A model generated the notes under the pieces. The model was not told the DNA's origin. It made no database searches and saw only the letters and a program-made list of their open reading frames with translations. Source: Massilia sp. TS11 (GTDB lineage: Bacteria; Pseudomonadota; Gammaproteobacteria; Burkholderiales; Burkholderiaceae_D). From it: a DNA stretch of 64,000 nucleotides. The DNA is taken from NCBI RefSeq assembly GCF_022012445.1, contig NZ_JAKLTS010000014.1, positions 51,301 through 115,300 on the forward strand, read 5' to 3'. This document shows, one piece after another, positions 25,882 to 35,127 of the stretch. Numbering within the stretch: position 1 is the first letter of the stretch; each line of letters begins with the position of its first letter. The position numbers and the translations under genes were made by a program.

Positions 25882-27291
25882 ATGAAACCACTGATGCTCG
25901 CCGTGAGCCTGGCCCTGCTGGCCGGCCCCCTGGGCGCCGTCGCCGCCGACACGCCGCTGCCCGCCGCCCTGCCCGCCTACGGCAAGGACAAACCGATCCC
26001 CGCGCCGAAGATCACGCGCCAGACCCTGGCCAACGGCCTGGAAGTCTGGGTGGTGCCGCGCCAGGGCCTGCCGCGCGTGGACTTCGTGCTGGCCGTGCGC
26101 GGCGCCGGCTTCAGCGCCGACGACGCCACCCATCCCGGCTTTGCGAATATGCTGGCCGGCCTGCTCAATGAAGGCAGCGCCAAGCACGATTCGCGCGCGC
26201 TGGCCGAACTGGCCCAGGGCATGGGCGGCGCCATCGGCGCCAGCGCCAGCCATGACGGCATCAGCGTCAGCGCCAACGCCCTCGCCTCGCAGGCCGCGCC
26301 GATGATGGCGCTGCTGGCCGAAGTGGCGCGCACGCCCGTGTTCCCGGCCAAGGAAGTCGCCCTGGCCAAGGGCAATGCCCTGCAATCGCTGAAGGTGCAG
26401 GAAGCCCAGCCGGGCTTTCGCGCTACCCGCGCCATGAACAAGCTGATGTTCGGCGAGCACCCGTATGGCGCGGTCGACCCGAGCGTGGAATCGATCCAGT
26501 CGGTGAGCGAGGAGCTGCTGCGCGCCGAACACGCCAAGCGCTTCCGCCCGGACCGCAGCCTGCTGGTGGTCAGCGGCCGCATCACCCCGGCCGAGGCGCT
26601 CAAGCTGGCCAAGGCCGCATTCGGCGACTGGCAGGCCAACGGCGCCGCCGCGCCCGATGCGCCGGCCGTGCAGCCGGCCGCCAAGCCGGCCTTCGTGATG
26701 CTGGAGCGGCCGGGCAGCGTGCAGGCCACGCTGCGCATCGGCGCGCCGGGCATCGCCGCCACCGCGGCCGACTATGTCCCGCTGCGCATGGCCAGCACCA
26801 TCCTCGGCGGCGGTTTCAGCAGCCGGGTCAACATGAATCTGCGCGAGGAAAAAGGCTATACCTATGGCGCCTCGGCCGGCACCATCAACTACCGCCTCGG
26901 CGGCCGCATGTCCGGCGCGGCCGATGTGCGCAACGAGGTGGCCGGTGCGGCCCTGGGCGAATTCTTCAAGGAGTACCGGCGCCTCGGCACGGAGCTGGTC
27001 AGCGACGCCGAAATGCAGATGAACCGGCGCTATGTGGCCGGCACCTATCTGCTGACCAATCAGCTGCAGCGCGCCGTGGCCAACACCCTGGCCAATAACT
27101 GGCTGATCGGCCTGCCGGCCGACTTCCTCGGCCAGTATGTGCCGCTGGTGCAGAAGGTGACGCCGGAGCAGGTGCGCGCGATGGGCAAGAAGTACTTCAG
27201 CCCCGAAGCGCAGTCGATCGTGGTGGTCGGCGACAAGGCCATCCTCGAGCAGCTGAAGACCTACGGCGACTTCAGCATCCAGCCGAAGTAA
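25882..27291 (+). CDS. M16 family protein, non-catalytic partner
   Basis: The 469-residue protein has a signal peptide (LMLAVSLALLAGPLGAVAA) and two M16-type halves, but the position of the zinc motif reads FANMLAGLLNEG, so the HxxEH residues are lost. The C-terminal half keeps the glycine-rich loop and the segment SRVNMNLREEKGYTYGASA typical of the R/Y-containing subunit of M16B heterodimers. It probably pairs with the product of the preceding gene in the periplasm and completes its substrate chamber. AAGGATG: the ribosome site GGAG sits 10-11 bases before ATG 25882. Same operon as the active subunit. Confidence 0.88.
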   Translation: MKPLMLAVSLALLAGPLGAVAADTPLPAALPAYGKDKPIPAPKITRQTLANGLEVWVVPRQGLPRVDFVLAVRGAGFSADDATHPGFANMLAGLLNEGSAKHDSRALAELAQGMGGAIGASASHDGISVSANALASQAAPMMALLAEVARTPVFPAKEVALAKGNALQSLKVQEAQPGFRATRAMNKLMFGEHPYGAVDPSVESIQSVSEELLRAEHAKRFRPDRSLLVVSGRITPAEALKLAKAAFGDWQANGAAAPDAPAVQPAAKPAFVMLERPGSVQATLRIGAPGIAATAADYVPLRMASTILGGGFSSRVNMNLREEKGYTYGASAGTINYRLGGRMSGAADVRNEVAGAALGEFFKEYRRLGTELVSDAEMQMNRRYVAGTYLLTNQLQRAVANTLANNWLIGLPADFLGQYVPLVQKVTPEQVRAMGKKYFSPEAQSIVVVGDKAILEQLKTYGDFSIQPK

Positions 27292-27304
27292 GCGCGCGCC
27301 GCCG

Positions 27305-28912
27305 CTAGCGGTTCAGGGCGGCGGCCACGTAGACCAGGGGCGCGTTCCAGTTGATCGCCACCTCGTTGCTCGCGTAGCTGCACACGTCATCGAGGTAGGA
27401 CAGAGCTGGCAAGGCGCTCGGGTAGGCCTGCCTGCAGTGGGCCGCATCCTGCTGGCCCGGCTGCGGGCCGCCCACCACAAAGCCCGGCACCGGGTCGGCG
27501 ATGCCGTCGGCTTGGGACGGGCGGTGGTGCGGATGGCGCGGCGGATTCCAGCCCTGCCCCGTGACCAGACTGCGGCCCAGCGCATTGCGGCCCAAGACGT
27601 AGTCGAGCGCCGACTGGGCCGCGCGCACATAGTCCGGATGCGGGCGCTGCGCGTTCGCCACCAGCAGGGTCATGGCCTGATTCAGCAGCACCGCATTACT
27701 CCCCCAGACGAACTCCCCGGCCCGCATGCTGATGCGGTAGGGCGAAGCGCGCCACTGCGCCAGCAGGCTTTGCGCCAGCGCCTCCAGGCCGGCTTCGATC
27801 CGGGCCACATCGGCCGGCGGCGCCAGGGCGCGCCGGTGGTGCGACAGCGACAGGTAGACCAGCCCGCTCACGTCCTGCCAGTCGGCCACGCGGGCTGGCA
27901 GGGTCTCCAGGCCGATGGCGCGGTAGAAGGCCGGCTCCCCGGTCGTGATGAACAGCTCCGCCGCCGCCCAGGCGAATTCGTCGCGCAGCTGGTCGTCGCC
28001 ATATTCGCCCGTCTTGACGTCGGCCGGCTGCACATAGATCTGGTGCGGGTGGGCCTGCGCCCAGGCCCAGGCGGCGCGCGCTGCCTGCAGCATGCGCGCC
28101 GACGCCGGCTGCGGATAGACGCGGCTGGCGACCGCCATCACGGCGGCGAAATCGAGGGTCGCCGCGGTCGACTTCTGCACCACGTAACGCGGCGTGGTGG
28201 CCTGATGCGGCATCACCATGCCGTCGAATTCCAGGTTGGTCAGCTTGTGATAGACGCCGCCATCGGCCGGGTCCTGCATGCTGAGCATCCAGTCGAGATT
28301 CCAGCGCGCCTCCTCCAGCACGCCGGGCGCGCGCAGATGCTCGTGCGCGGCCAGCAGGGTGTAGGTGGCGATGCCGGAATTGACGATGTATTTGTTGTAG
28401 TCGCCCGCGTCGTACCAGCCCTTGGGACTGGAGATCAGCGTACCGGCGGGCCGCCCGGGCGAGGCGGCCGAGGCGTGCACGCGCACTTCGGTATCCGGAT
28501 GACCGGCCGGGCGCGCATACGGCCCCGCGATGGCCATACCGGCGCGGTTGTAGTAGAAGGCCTTGAGAGCCGCCGTATACAAGGCGTCGTAAGGCCGCGG
28601 CTGCAGCACAAAGGGCGCGCTGGCGGGCAGGCCGGCCACCTGCAGGCGGTAGCGGCCGGGCTGACGCCAGGCCGAAAAATCGGCCAGCTGCAGGTCCTCG
28701 CCCGAGGCATCCCACACGCCCGCCGCCTGCAGGGGCCCGCGCCACACGGTCTGGCCGCTGGCCGCATCGACCACGCTGAAACTAGCGGCCGCTGTGCGCG
28801 GCACCACGGCCAGCTTGGCCGCATCCGGCGCATAGCCGACCGTATTGAGCTTGATGCTCTGGGCGCCGGCCAAGGGCGCCAGCGCCACGCAGGCCAGCAG
28901 CAGCCACTTCAC
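27305..28912 (-). CDS. Secreted glycoside hydrolase family 9 (endoglucanase-like)
   Basis: The 535-residue protein has a signal peptide (LLLACVALAPLAGAQS), an N-terminal immunoglobulin-like CelD_N domain (about residues 20-105) and a GH9 (alpha/alpha)6 barrel. The catalytic base region GWYDAGDYNKYIVN, the His cluster PRHPHHRPS and the proton-donor Glu in SYASNEVAINWNAP are all present, so it should cut beta-1,4-glucans by inversion. The GTG start at 28912 follows GAGGAGG by 7 bases and overlaps the stop codon of the MFS gene (GTGA). Last gene of the beta-glucan operon. Endo- versus exo-action and exact polymer are not predictable. Confidence 0.88.
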   Translation of the reverse strand: MKWLLLACVALAPLAGAQSIKLNTVGYAPDAAKLAVVPRTAAASFSVVDAASGQTVWRGPLQAAGVWDASGEDLQLADFSAWRQPGRYRLQVAGLPASAPFVLQPRPYDALYTAALKAFYYNRAGMAIAGPYARPAGHPDTEVRVHASAASPGRPAGTLISSPKGWYDAGDYNKYIVNSGIATYTLLAAHEHLRAPGVLEEARWNLDWMLSMQDPADGGVYHKLTNLEFDGMVMPHQATTPRYVVQKSTAATLDFAAVMAVASRVYPQPASARMLQAARAAWAWAQAHPHQIYVQPADVKTGEYGDDQLRDEFAWAAAELFITTGEPAFYRAIGLETLPARVADWQDVSGLVYLSLSHHRRALAPPADVARIEAGLEALAQSLLAQWRASPYRISMRAGEFVWGSNAVLLNQAMTLLVANAQRPHPDYVRAAQSALDYVLGRNALGRSLVTGQGWNPPRHPHHRPSQADGIADPVPGFVVGGPQPGQQDAAHCRQAYPSALPALSYLDDVCSYASNEVAINWNAPLVYVAAALNR

Positions 28913-30219
28913 GCGCCGCCCTCCTCGGCATGGTGGAAGGGCGCGTACCAGGTGGCGATGAAGGACGGGATGGTGGCGGCCATCACCAGCCAGAAGTAAT
29001 TGACGTAGCCGAGCGCCTCCTGCAGGTAGCCGCTGGCCATCCCGGTCAGCATGCCGCACATGCCCATCAGGCCGGTGCCGAATGCGTAGTGGGTGGTGGC
29101 GAAGCGGCCCGGCGCCAGCTGCTGCATCAGGTAGATCATGAAGCCGACGGAGCCGAAACCGAAGGCGAATTTTTCTATCACGACGCCGGCGCCGATCACG
29201 TACAAGTCGCTTGGCTGATAAATGGCCATGGCGAGGAAGGTGGCGATCGGGATATTCAGCGTGCAGCACAGCGTGAACAGCACCGGGCGCAGACCACGCC
29301 GCGCCACATACCAGCCACCCAACAGCGAACCGGCCAGCACGGCCAGCAGCCCATAGGTGCCGTAGACGATGCCGAGCAGCTCATTCGACATGCCCAGCCC
29401 GCCCTTCTCGACCGGGTCGACCATGAAGAAGGGGCCGATCTTTTCGAGCAGGCCGATCGACACGCGGTACAGCAGCGCAAAGGCGACCATGCGCCACACG
29501 CCCGGCTTGTCGAAGAAGCTGGTGAAGGCATTGCGCAGGATACGCCCGGCCTGGCCCAGCGAGGCCGGGGTGTCTGCCGCGCGCGCTCCTTCCGGCATGG
29601 CGCGCGCATGCCACAGCGACAGCAGCAGCAACAGCACCGCCACGATCAGAAAGATCACGCGCCAGGACGCGATCCAGTCCGGCCCGAAGGCGTGGCGGTC
29701 GTGGTGGAAGACGTCGGCATGCAGGCGTCCGCTCAGGTAGACCAGCACGCCCGAGGCAAACACCGGGCCGATATTCCAGCTCAGGCTTTGCACGCCGCAG
29801 TACAGCGACTGGCTGCGCGTGTCGAGCGAGGTGACGTAGACGCCGTCGCTGGCGATGTCCATGGTGGCGCCGACGAAGGACATGATCCAGAAGAGCCCCA
29901 TCATCAGGGCCATCGCATCGGGCATGCCCATGGCCAGGGCGACGCCGGCGAAGCCCAGCGCCAGCGCCACCTGGGTCAGCAGCACGAAGAACTTCTTGGT
30001 GCGGTACATCTCCACCACGGGCGCGAACAGGGGCTTGATCGTGTAGGCCAGTATCAGCATGCTCGAATACTGGGCGGCGCGGCCATTGTCCATGCCCAGA
30101 TTCTTAAACATGATGGCCGTGACGCTGGTGAGCATCACATAGCCCATCGCCATCGCAAAATAACCAGTGGGGACCCACAGCAGGGGCGGCGGGGCGGACT
30201 TAGTGATGGAGGTAGTCAT
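28909..30219 (-). CDS. MFS transporter of the beta-glucan locus (AmpG-like)
   Basis: The 436-residue protein has about 12 membrane helices and resembles the AmpG/sugar-permease side of the MFS, including TMDIASDGVYVTSLD in the fourth helix region, a place where AmpG-like proteins carry a conserved Asp. Its position between a glucokinase and a GH9 glucanase suggests it imports cellobiose or short beta-glucan oligosaccharides from the periplasm. It overlaps glucokinase by 20 bases and the GH9 gene by 4. Substrate is inferred from context only. Confidence 0.82.
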   Translation of the reverse strand: MTTSITKSAPPPLLWVPTGYFAMAMGYVMLTSVTAIMFKNLGMDNGRAAQYSSMLILAYTIKPLFAPVVEMYRTKKFFVLLTQVALALGFAGVALAMGMPDAMALMMGLFWIMSFVGATMDIASDGVYVTSLDTRSQSLYCGVQSLSWNIGPVFASGVLVYLSGRLHADVFHHDRHAFGPDWIASWRVIFLIVAVLLLLLSLWHARAMPEGARAADTPASLGQAGRILRNAFTSFFDKPGVWRMVAFALLYRVSIGLLEKIGPFFMVDPVEKGGLGMSNELLGIVYGTYGLLAVLAGSLLGGWYVARRGLRPVLFTLCCTLNIPIATFLAMAIYQPSDLYVIGAGVVIEKFAFGFGSVGFMIYLMQQLAPGRFATTHYAFGTGLMGMCGMLTGMASGYLQEALGYVNYFWLVMAATIPSFIATWYAPFHHAEEGGA

Positions 30220-31231
30220 TGGCAGCGCTTTGCATGGGCGGACGCGCCGGTTCCTGGCGCAGGTGGGCTCGCAGCATGGTAGCCGCTCCCGCCAGGGCTG
30301 GATAGGGGGCGCGGATCACGTAGGTGGGAATCTGGGCATTGAAGTCGCTGAAGCGGCCCTTGCTCTCGAAGCGGCGGCGAAAGCCGGAGGCAGCGAAGAA
30401 GCCGCCCAGGCGCGGCACCACGCCGCCGCCGATATACACGCCGCCATGGGCATTCAGGGTGACGGCCAGGTCGCCCGCCACGGTGCCCAGCATGGCGCAG
30501 AAGGCATCGAGCGTGGCGCGGGCCAGATGGTCGCTGCCATCGAGGCCGGCCGCGATGATCTGCTCGGGCGTCGGGCGCGCCGGCTGGATGTCGCCGCTGG
30601 CGTCGGCCAGGGCCGCGTAGATCAGCTTCAGGCCGGGGCCGGACACCAGGCGCTCGGCCGATACATGCTCGTGAAAGCGCCAGCAGTAGCGCAGGATCTG
30701 CATCTCGCGCTCGTCGCGCGGCGAAAAGGCCACGTGCCCGCCTTCGCTTTGCAGCGCGTAGTGGCGCCCGCCCGCCTCCACCAGCCCGGCCACGCCCAGG
30801 CCCGTGCCGGCGCCCAGCAGGCCGATCACCGCACCGGCGCAGCGGCTGCCCTGCCCCACCTGTTCGAGGTCGGCGGCCTGCAGCTGCGGCACGGCCATGG
30901 CCAGGGCCGCAAAATCATTCACCACCAGCAGGGTATCGAAGCCCAGGGCGGCAGCGGCCGCGCGCACCGAAAAGCCCCAGTGGTGGTTGGTCATGCGGAT
31001 GCTGTCGCCATGCACCGGGTTGGCAATGGCCACCACCGCGTGGCGCACCGTCAGCTCGGGAAAGCAGGCCAGATAGCTGGTGACGGCGTCCTCGAAGCGC
31101 TGGTAGCGCGCGCACGGCAGGGTCGCGGCCTGGCTCAGGATACCGGGCGCCGATTCGAGCGCGAAGCGCGCGTGCGTTCCGCCGATGTCGGCCACCAGAC
31201 GCGGTCCATCGGCATAGGCAGTGCTTGGCAT
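30200..31231 (-). CDS. glk: Glucokinase
   Basis: The 343-residue protein is a Glk-type (PF02685) glucokinase. It starts with LVADIGGTHARFAL, the phosphate-binding motif of the ASKHA fold, has VNDFAALAMAVP with the probable catalytic Asp, LLGAGTGLGVAGLV for substrate contact and GGVYIGGGVVPRLG near the end. It phosphorylates glucose released by the beta-glucosidase encoded just upstream. AAGGAG lies 7-8 bases before ATG 31231, and the 3' end overlaps the MFS gene. Cytoplasmic. Confidence 0.9.
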   Translation of the reverse strand: MPSTAYADGPRLVADIGGTHARFALESAPGILSQAATLPCARYQRFEDAVTSYLACFPELTVRHAVVAIANPVHGDSIRMTNHHWGFSVRAAAAALGFDTLLVVNDFAALAMAVPQLQAADLEQVGQGSRCAGAVIGLLGAGTGLGVAGLVEAGGRHYALQSEGGHVAFSPRDEREMQILRYCWRFHEHVSAERLVSGPGLKLIYAALADASGDIQPARPTPEQIIAAGLDGSDHLARATLDAFCAMLGTVAGDLAVTLNAHGGVYIGGGVVPRLGGFFAASGFRRRFESKGRFSDFNAQIPTYVIRAPYPALAGAATMLRAHLRQEPARPPMQSAANDYLHH

Positions 31232-31249
31232 GGCAGACTCCTTGTCAGT

Positions 31250-32566
31250 TCAGGCAGCGGCGCGGCCGGCGCGCTGGGCGGCGATCCAGTCGCGGTACCA
31301 GAGCGCGCTGTCCTTCAGCGTGCGTTGCTGGGTCGCGTAATCGACATGCACGATGCCGAAGCGCTTGGCGTAGCCGGAGTCCCACTCGAAGTTGTCGAGC
31401 AGGCTCCAGAGGAAGTAGCCGCGCACGTCGACACCGCCGGCGATCGCCGTGGCCAGCGCGGCGAGGTGGGCGCGCACATAGTCGATGCGTTCGCGGTCAT
31501 GGCGCGGGGTGGCGCTGGCCATGCCGTTCTCGGTGATGTAGATCGGCGGCAGCGTGTACTCGGCGTGCAGGGCCAGCAGCAGCTCGCTCAGGCCTTGCGG
31601 ATAAATCTCCCAGCCCATGTCGGTGCGGCCCAGCGCGCACGGGGCCTGGCGCGGCGGCTGCTCGGCGCTGCAGTAGGCGCGGAAGTAGTAGTTCACACCG
31701 AGGAAGTCGAGCGGCTGATGGATCACTTCCAGGTCGCCGGCGCCGATGCGCGGAGCATGCGCGCCATGATGGCGCAGCGCCAGCTCCGGATAGCGGCCCT
31801 TGAAAATCGGGTCCATGAACCACTGCACCGAGCGCGCGTATTCGAGCGCGGCGAGCGCATGGTCGGCGGCGCTGTCGGTGGCCGGGTCGGCCGTCCACTG
31901 ATTGAGCACGATGCCCAGCGCGGCCGGCTGGTTCTGGGCGCGCATGGCGCGCATGGCCAGCCCGTGCGACAGCAGCAGATGGTGCGACACCTGCACCGCC
32001 GCCGCCGGATCGCGCAGGCCGGGCGCGAACTGGCCGGTGCCGTGGCCGAGATTGGCCGTGCACCAGGGTTCATTGTGGGTGGCGATACTGGCCACACGCG
32101 TGCCGAAGCGGTGCGCCGCCTCCTGTGCGTAGTCGGCAAAGCGCTGGCAGGTATCGCGATTGAGCCAGCCGCCTTCATCCTGCAGGGCCTGCGGCAGGTC
32201 CCAGTGGTAGAGCGTCAGGTGGGGCTGCTTGCCCTTCTCCAGCAGGGCGTCGATCAGGCGGTCATAAAAACCGAAGCCGGCCTCGTTCCAGGCGCCGCGG
32301 CCATCCGGCTGCACCCGCGCCCAGGCCATCGAGAAGCGGTAGGCGTCCACCCCCAGGCTGTCGATGATGTCCACGTCTTCGCGGTAGCGGTGGTAGTGGT
32401 CGCAGGCTACGCTGCCGTCGCTGCCGTCCTTGATCCGGCCCGGCTGGCTGCAGAAGGTGTCCCAGATTGAGAGGCCCTTGCCGTCCTCACGCTGCGCTCC
32501 TTCGATCTGAAAAGCGCTGGTAGCGACGCCCCACAAGAAATCGGGCGGCAGGCGAATGTCGTTCAT
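31250..32566 (-). CDS. GH1 beta-glucosidase
   Basis: The 438-residue enzyme is a family GH1 beta-glucosidase of standard length. It begins FLWGVATSAFQIEGA, carries the acid/base Glu in THNEPWC and the nucleophile Glu in YITENGMA, plus the aglycone-site pattern NFEWDSGY near the end. There is no signal peptide, so it should act in the cytoplasm on imported cellobiose or other beta-glucosides, giving glucose for Glk. The gene is 18 bases upstream of glk and 59 bases downstream of the TonB-receptor gene in the same operon. Confidence 0.92.
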   Translation of the reverse strand: MNDIRLPPDFLWGVATSAFQIEGAQREDGKGLSIWDTFCSQPGRIKDGSDGSVACDHYHRYREDVDIIDSLGVDAYRFSMAWARVQPDGRGAWNEAGFGFYDRLIDALLEKGKQPHLTLYHWDLPQALQDEGGWLNRDTCQRFADYAQEAAHRFGTRVASIATHNEPWCTANLGHGTGQFAPGLRDPAAAVQVSHHLLLSHGLAMRAMRAQNQPAALGIVLNQWTADPATDSAADHALAALEYARSVQWFMDPIFKGRYPELALRHHGAHAPRIGAGDLEVIHQPLDFLGVNYYFRAYCSAEQPPRQAPCALGRTDMGWEIYPQGLSELLLALHAEYTLPPIYITENGMASATPRHDRERIDYVRAHLAALATAIAGGVDVRGYFLWSLLDNFEWDSGYAKRFGIVHVDYATQQRTLKDSALWYRDWIAAQRAGRAAA

Positions 32567-32625
32567 GCTGTGTGCTCAGGGTTGAAAACGGGGCGGACCG
32601 GATGGCCCGCCCGTGGCGGTAGCGA

Positions 32626-35016
32626 TCAGAAATCGATACCGGCGTTGATGCCGATCGTGCGCGGCGGCAGATACTGGGCCACCCACACGTTACTGCCGTT
32701 CATGGCGCTGGTCTTCACGCGGCCGTCGCCGACGTTGCGCACATAGGCGTCGATCCAGAACTGCTTGGCGCCCTGATAGCGCAGGCCGATATCGGTGCGC
32801 GTGTAGGCGGCCTGCTGGTCGTTCGGCCCGAGGTTGAAGACCGACAGCTCCGACTTGGTCTCGTAGTGGGTCGAGATGCGCGGGGTCAGGCTGCTGCCGT
32901 CGCCGAGGCGGAAGGTGTGCTGGTACAGGATCTGGGCCGAGAAGGTCGGCGCGTGCGGCATGGTGTGGCCGGTGACGTCGACGCAGTTGATGTTCAGGGC
33001 CGGGCAGAACGGCAGCGCATAGTCGTTCGAGCCGGCGATCAGGGCGCCCAGACGCGAGTGGGTGTAGGACAGGGCCAGCTGCAGCTTGTCCTCCGCACTC
33101 AGTTTGGCCGCGATCTCCGCCTCCACGCCGTGCACCTTGGCGCCATCGACGTTACTGGTGACGAAGCTGTGCGAGCCATCCGGATTGGTCACCGGCGCGC
33201 TGAACTGGAAGTCCTTGAAGTTCTCCGAGTAGAGCGCGGTGTTGATGCGCAGGGCGCCGCCGAGCAGGGTGCTCTTGCTGCCGATCTCGTAGTTGGTCAG
33301 GGTCTCGGCGCCGTAGGTGCGGCCGCCATCCTGCAGGCCGCCGGCCTTGAAGCCGGTCGACACCGAGGCGTAGATCATGTTGTTGCGGTCCAGGTCCTGG
33401 CTGAAGCGCAGCAGGCCGGTCATCTTCGAGCCCGAATAGCGGCCGTCGTTGGACGGCTTGCCCGGGTTGTAGCCCTGGCCCGGCTTGGTCGGATCGATCG
33501 AGGCGCTCAGCGGCACCTGCGGCACCTTGCTGTCGTAGTTCCAGGTGTAGCCATTGCCGCCTTCATTGGTGCGCTTGTCCGAGGTGTAGCGCAGGCCGCC
33601 GGTCAGGTGGCTATCGCGGCTCAGGTTCCAGGTGGCCTGGCCGAACACGGCGCGCGAATCGACGGTCTCCTTCGGCTGGATGAAGGAACCCTGCCAGGCC
33701 ACGCTGCCCTGCTGGGTGCCATTCATGATCGGGATGTCGAAGCGGATGTCGTTCTTTTCGGCCGCGTAGTAGAGGCCCAGCTGCCAGTCGATCTCGCGCT
33801 GGCCGACCGAGTTCAGGTTCAGCTCATGGCTCTGGCTCGCGTAGTGCGAGTAGACGGTGTTATTGGCCTGGAAGGTGGCGCCGCTGCTGAAACTGGTCGG
33901 CGCTTCGCGCCCGCCGTCCTGGTCATAGGTGGACGAGCCGCTGAAGCGCGAGATGCCGGCCACATAGGCCAGGGCCACATCGGGGCTGAGCGCGTAATCG
34001 ACGCGGCTGCGGATCGCATTGACGTCGCGGTGCAGGGCCGGCGCGGTGTCGATCAGGGCCGACCAGGCATCCTGGCCGGCGCGCGGGGTCTGCATCAGGT
34101 TCATGCTCGGGGTGCCGCGGTCCTGGAAGCGCTCATACGAGATATTCCACTTCAGGCCCGGGTTGGGCTGGTACAGCCAACTCAGACGCACGCCGCTCTG
34201 GTCCTGGGCGTTGTAGCGCGGGCCATTGGTGACGAACTGGTTCGGATTGATCGGCTGGAAGCTGGCCGCCGTTCCGCCCGAGGCCAGATAGGCCGCCTTC
34301 TGGGCGTCGAGCGAGGGCGCATTGAAGGTCTGGTACTTGACGTAGCCATCGTGCTGTTCGTGGACCAGGGCGATGCGCAGGGCCGAGCTGTCGCCGGTCG
34401 GGATGTTCATCGCGGCGCGCACGCCAAAGCGCGCGTAGTCGCCCATGCCGCCCTGCAGGCTGGCCGTGGTCTGGCCGAGCACCGGCTTCACGGTCTGCAT
34501 GTTCACGGCGCCGACGGTGGAATTGCGGCCCCACAGCGTGCCCTGCGGCCCGCGCATGACTTCGATCGCCTCCAGGTCGAACAGCAGCGCGGTCGCGCCT
34601 TCCGGACGCGGCGCGTAGACGCCGTCGACGAAGATCGCGACTTCGGGGTCGGCGTATTCGGTCTTGGCGCTGTCATTGCCGATGCCGCGCATGGTCATCG
34701 TGATCACGCCATGGTCGCCCTGGCCGGTGGCCTGGAAGCTCGGCACCAGGGCCACCACGTCCTGGATGGTCTGGACATGGGCGTCGTCGAGGGCCGCCGC
34801 GTTCAGGGCCGTGATGGCCACCGGCGTTTTCTGCAGCGAGGTGGCGACCTTGGTGCCGGTCACCACCACCTCGGGAATGGCGTTGGGGTCGGCTTTCGCC
34901 GCCGGCGCGCCGGTTTGCTGGGCATGGGCCGCGTGCATGCCGGCCAGCAGGGTAAGGATGGCCACTTGAATGGGGGTGCCGGCGCGGCGCCGGGCGGGCG
35001 GTGCGGAAAAGCGCAT
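32626..35016 (-). CDS. TonB-dependent receptor
   Basis: The 796-residue protein is an outer-membrane TonB-dependent receptor. A signal peptide (IQVAILTLLAGMHAAHA) is followed by the TonB-box-like region EVVVTGTKV, a plug domain (LQKTPVAITALN through GPQGTLWGRNSTVGAVNMQT) and a 22-strand barrel ending in INAGIDF. Similar receptors without a SusD partner import oligosaccharides in Xanthomonas and Caulobacter. Here it should bring beta-glucan fragments into the periplasm. CGGAGA precedes ATG 35016, and the two GAAAACGTTTTC palindromes upstream imply control by the LacI-type regulator at 36798-37814. Confidence 0.9.
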   Translation of the reverse strand: MRFSAPPARRRAGTPIQVAILTLLAGMHAAHAQQTGAPAAKADPNAIPEVVVTGTKVATSLQKTPVAITALNAAALDDAHVQTIQDVVALVPSFQATGQGDHGVITMTMRGIGNDSAKTEYADPEVAIFVDGVYAPRPEGATALLFDLEAIEVMRGPQGTLWGRNSTVGAVNMQTVKPVLGQTTASLQGGMGDYARFGVRAAMNIPTGDSSALRIALVHEQHDGYVKYQTFNAPSLDAQKAAYLASGGTAASFQPINPNQFVTNGPRYNAQDQSGVRLSWLYQPNPGLKWNISYERFQDRGTPSMNLMQTPRAGQDAWSALIDTAPALHRDVNAIRSRVDYALSPDVALAYVAGISRFSGSSTYDQDGGREAPTSFSSGATFQANNTVYSHYASQSHELNLNSVGQREIDWQLGLYYAAEKNDIRFDIPIMNGTQQGSVAWQGSFIQPKETVDSRAVFGQATWNLSRDSHLTGGLRYTSDKRTNEGGNGYTWNYDSKVPQVPLSASIDPTKPGQGYNPGKPSNDGRYSGSKMTGLLRFSQDLDRNNMIYASVSTGFKAGGLQDGGRTYGAETLTNYEIGSKSTLLGGALRINTALYSENFKDFQFSAPVTNPDGSHSFVTSNVDGAKVHGVEAEIAAKLSAEDKLQLALSYTHSRLGALIAGSNDYALPFCPALNINCVDVTGHTMPHAPTFSAQILYQHTFRLGDGSSLTPRISTHYETKSELSVFNLGPNDQQAAYTRTDIGLRYQGAKQFWIDAYVRNVGDGRVKTSAMNGSNVWVAQYLPPRTIGINAGIDF

Positions 35017-35037
35017 GTTGTCTCCGATATTTTTGTT

Positions 35038-35070
35038 GAAAACGTTTTCTTTTGCCGTGAAAACGTTTTC
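35038..35070. promoter_or_regulatory. Two identical LacI-type operators in the divergent promoter region
   Basis: The 12-base palindrome GAAAACGTTTTC occurs twice, at 35038-35049 and 35059-35070, with centres 21 bases apart, so both face the same side of the helix. The central CG and symmetric arms are typical of LacI/CcpA-family sites. They lie between the TonB-receptor gene (-) and the halogenase gene (+), so one regulator can control both directions. Confidence 0.8.
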
Positions 35071-35080
35071 ATGCTACATT
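35052..35080 (+). promoter_or_regulatory. Possible promoter of the halogenase gene overlapping operator 2
   Basis: TTGCCG (35052-35057) and TACATT (35075-35080) are 17 bases apart, with the second GAAAACGTTTTC operator filling the spacer. This would place the repressor across the RNA polymerase site. Hexamers match the consensus at 4 of 6 positions each. Confidence 0.4.
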
Positions 35081-35127
35081 TTGACGAAATAAAAAGTCAA
35101 CAGTTTTTTTCAAGGAGACCCCGCACC

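Noticed and set aside
32866..35127. Very long open + strand frame running into the halogenase gene (over 1200 codons together)
   Set aside because: The part before 35128 lies opposite the TonB-receptor gene and has low-complexity His/Arg/Ala-rich composition without domains. It is a GC-rich shadow; the halogenase start at 35128 has its own ribosome site.
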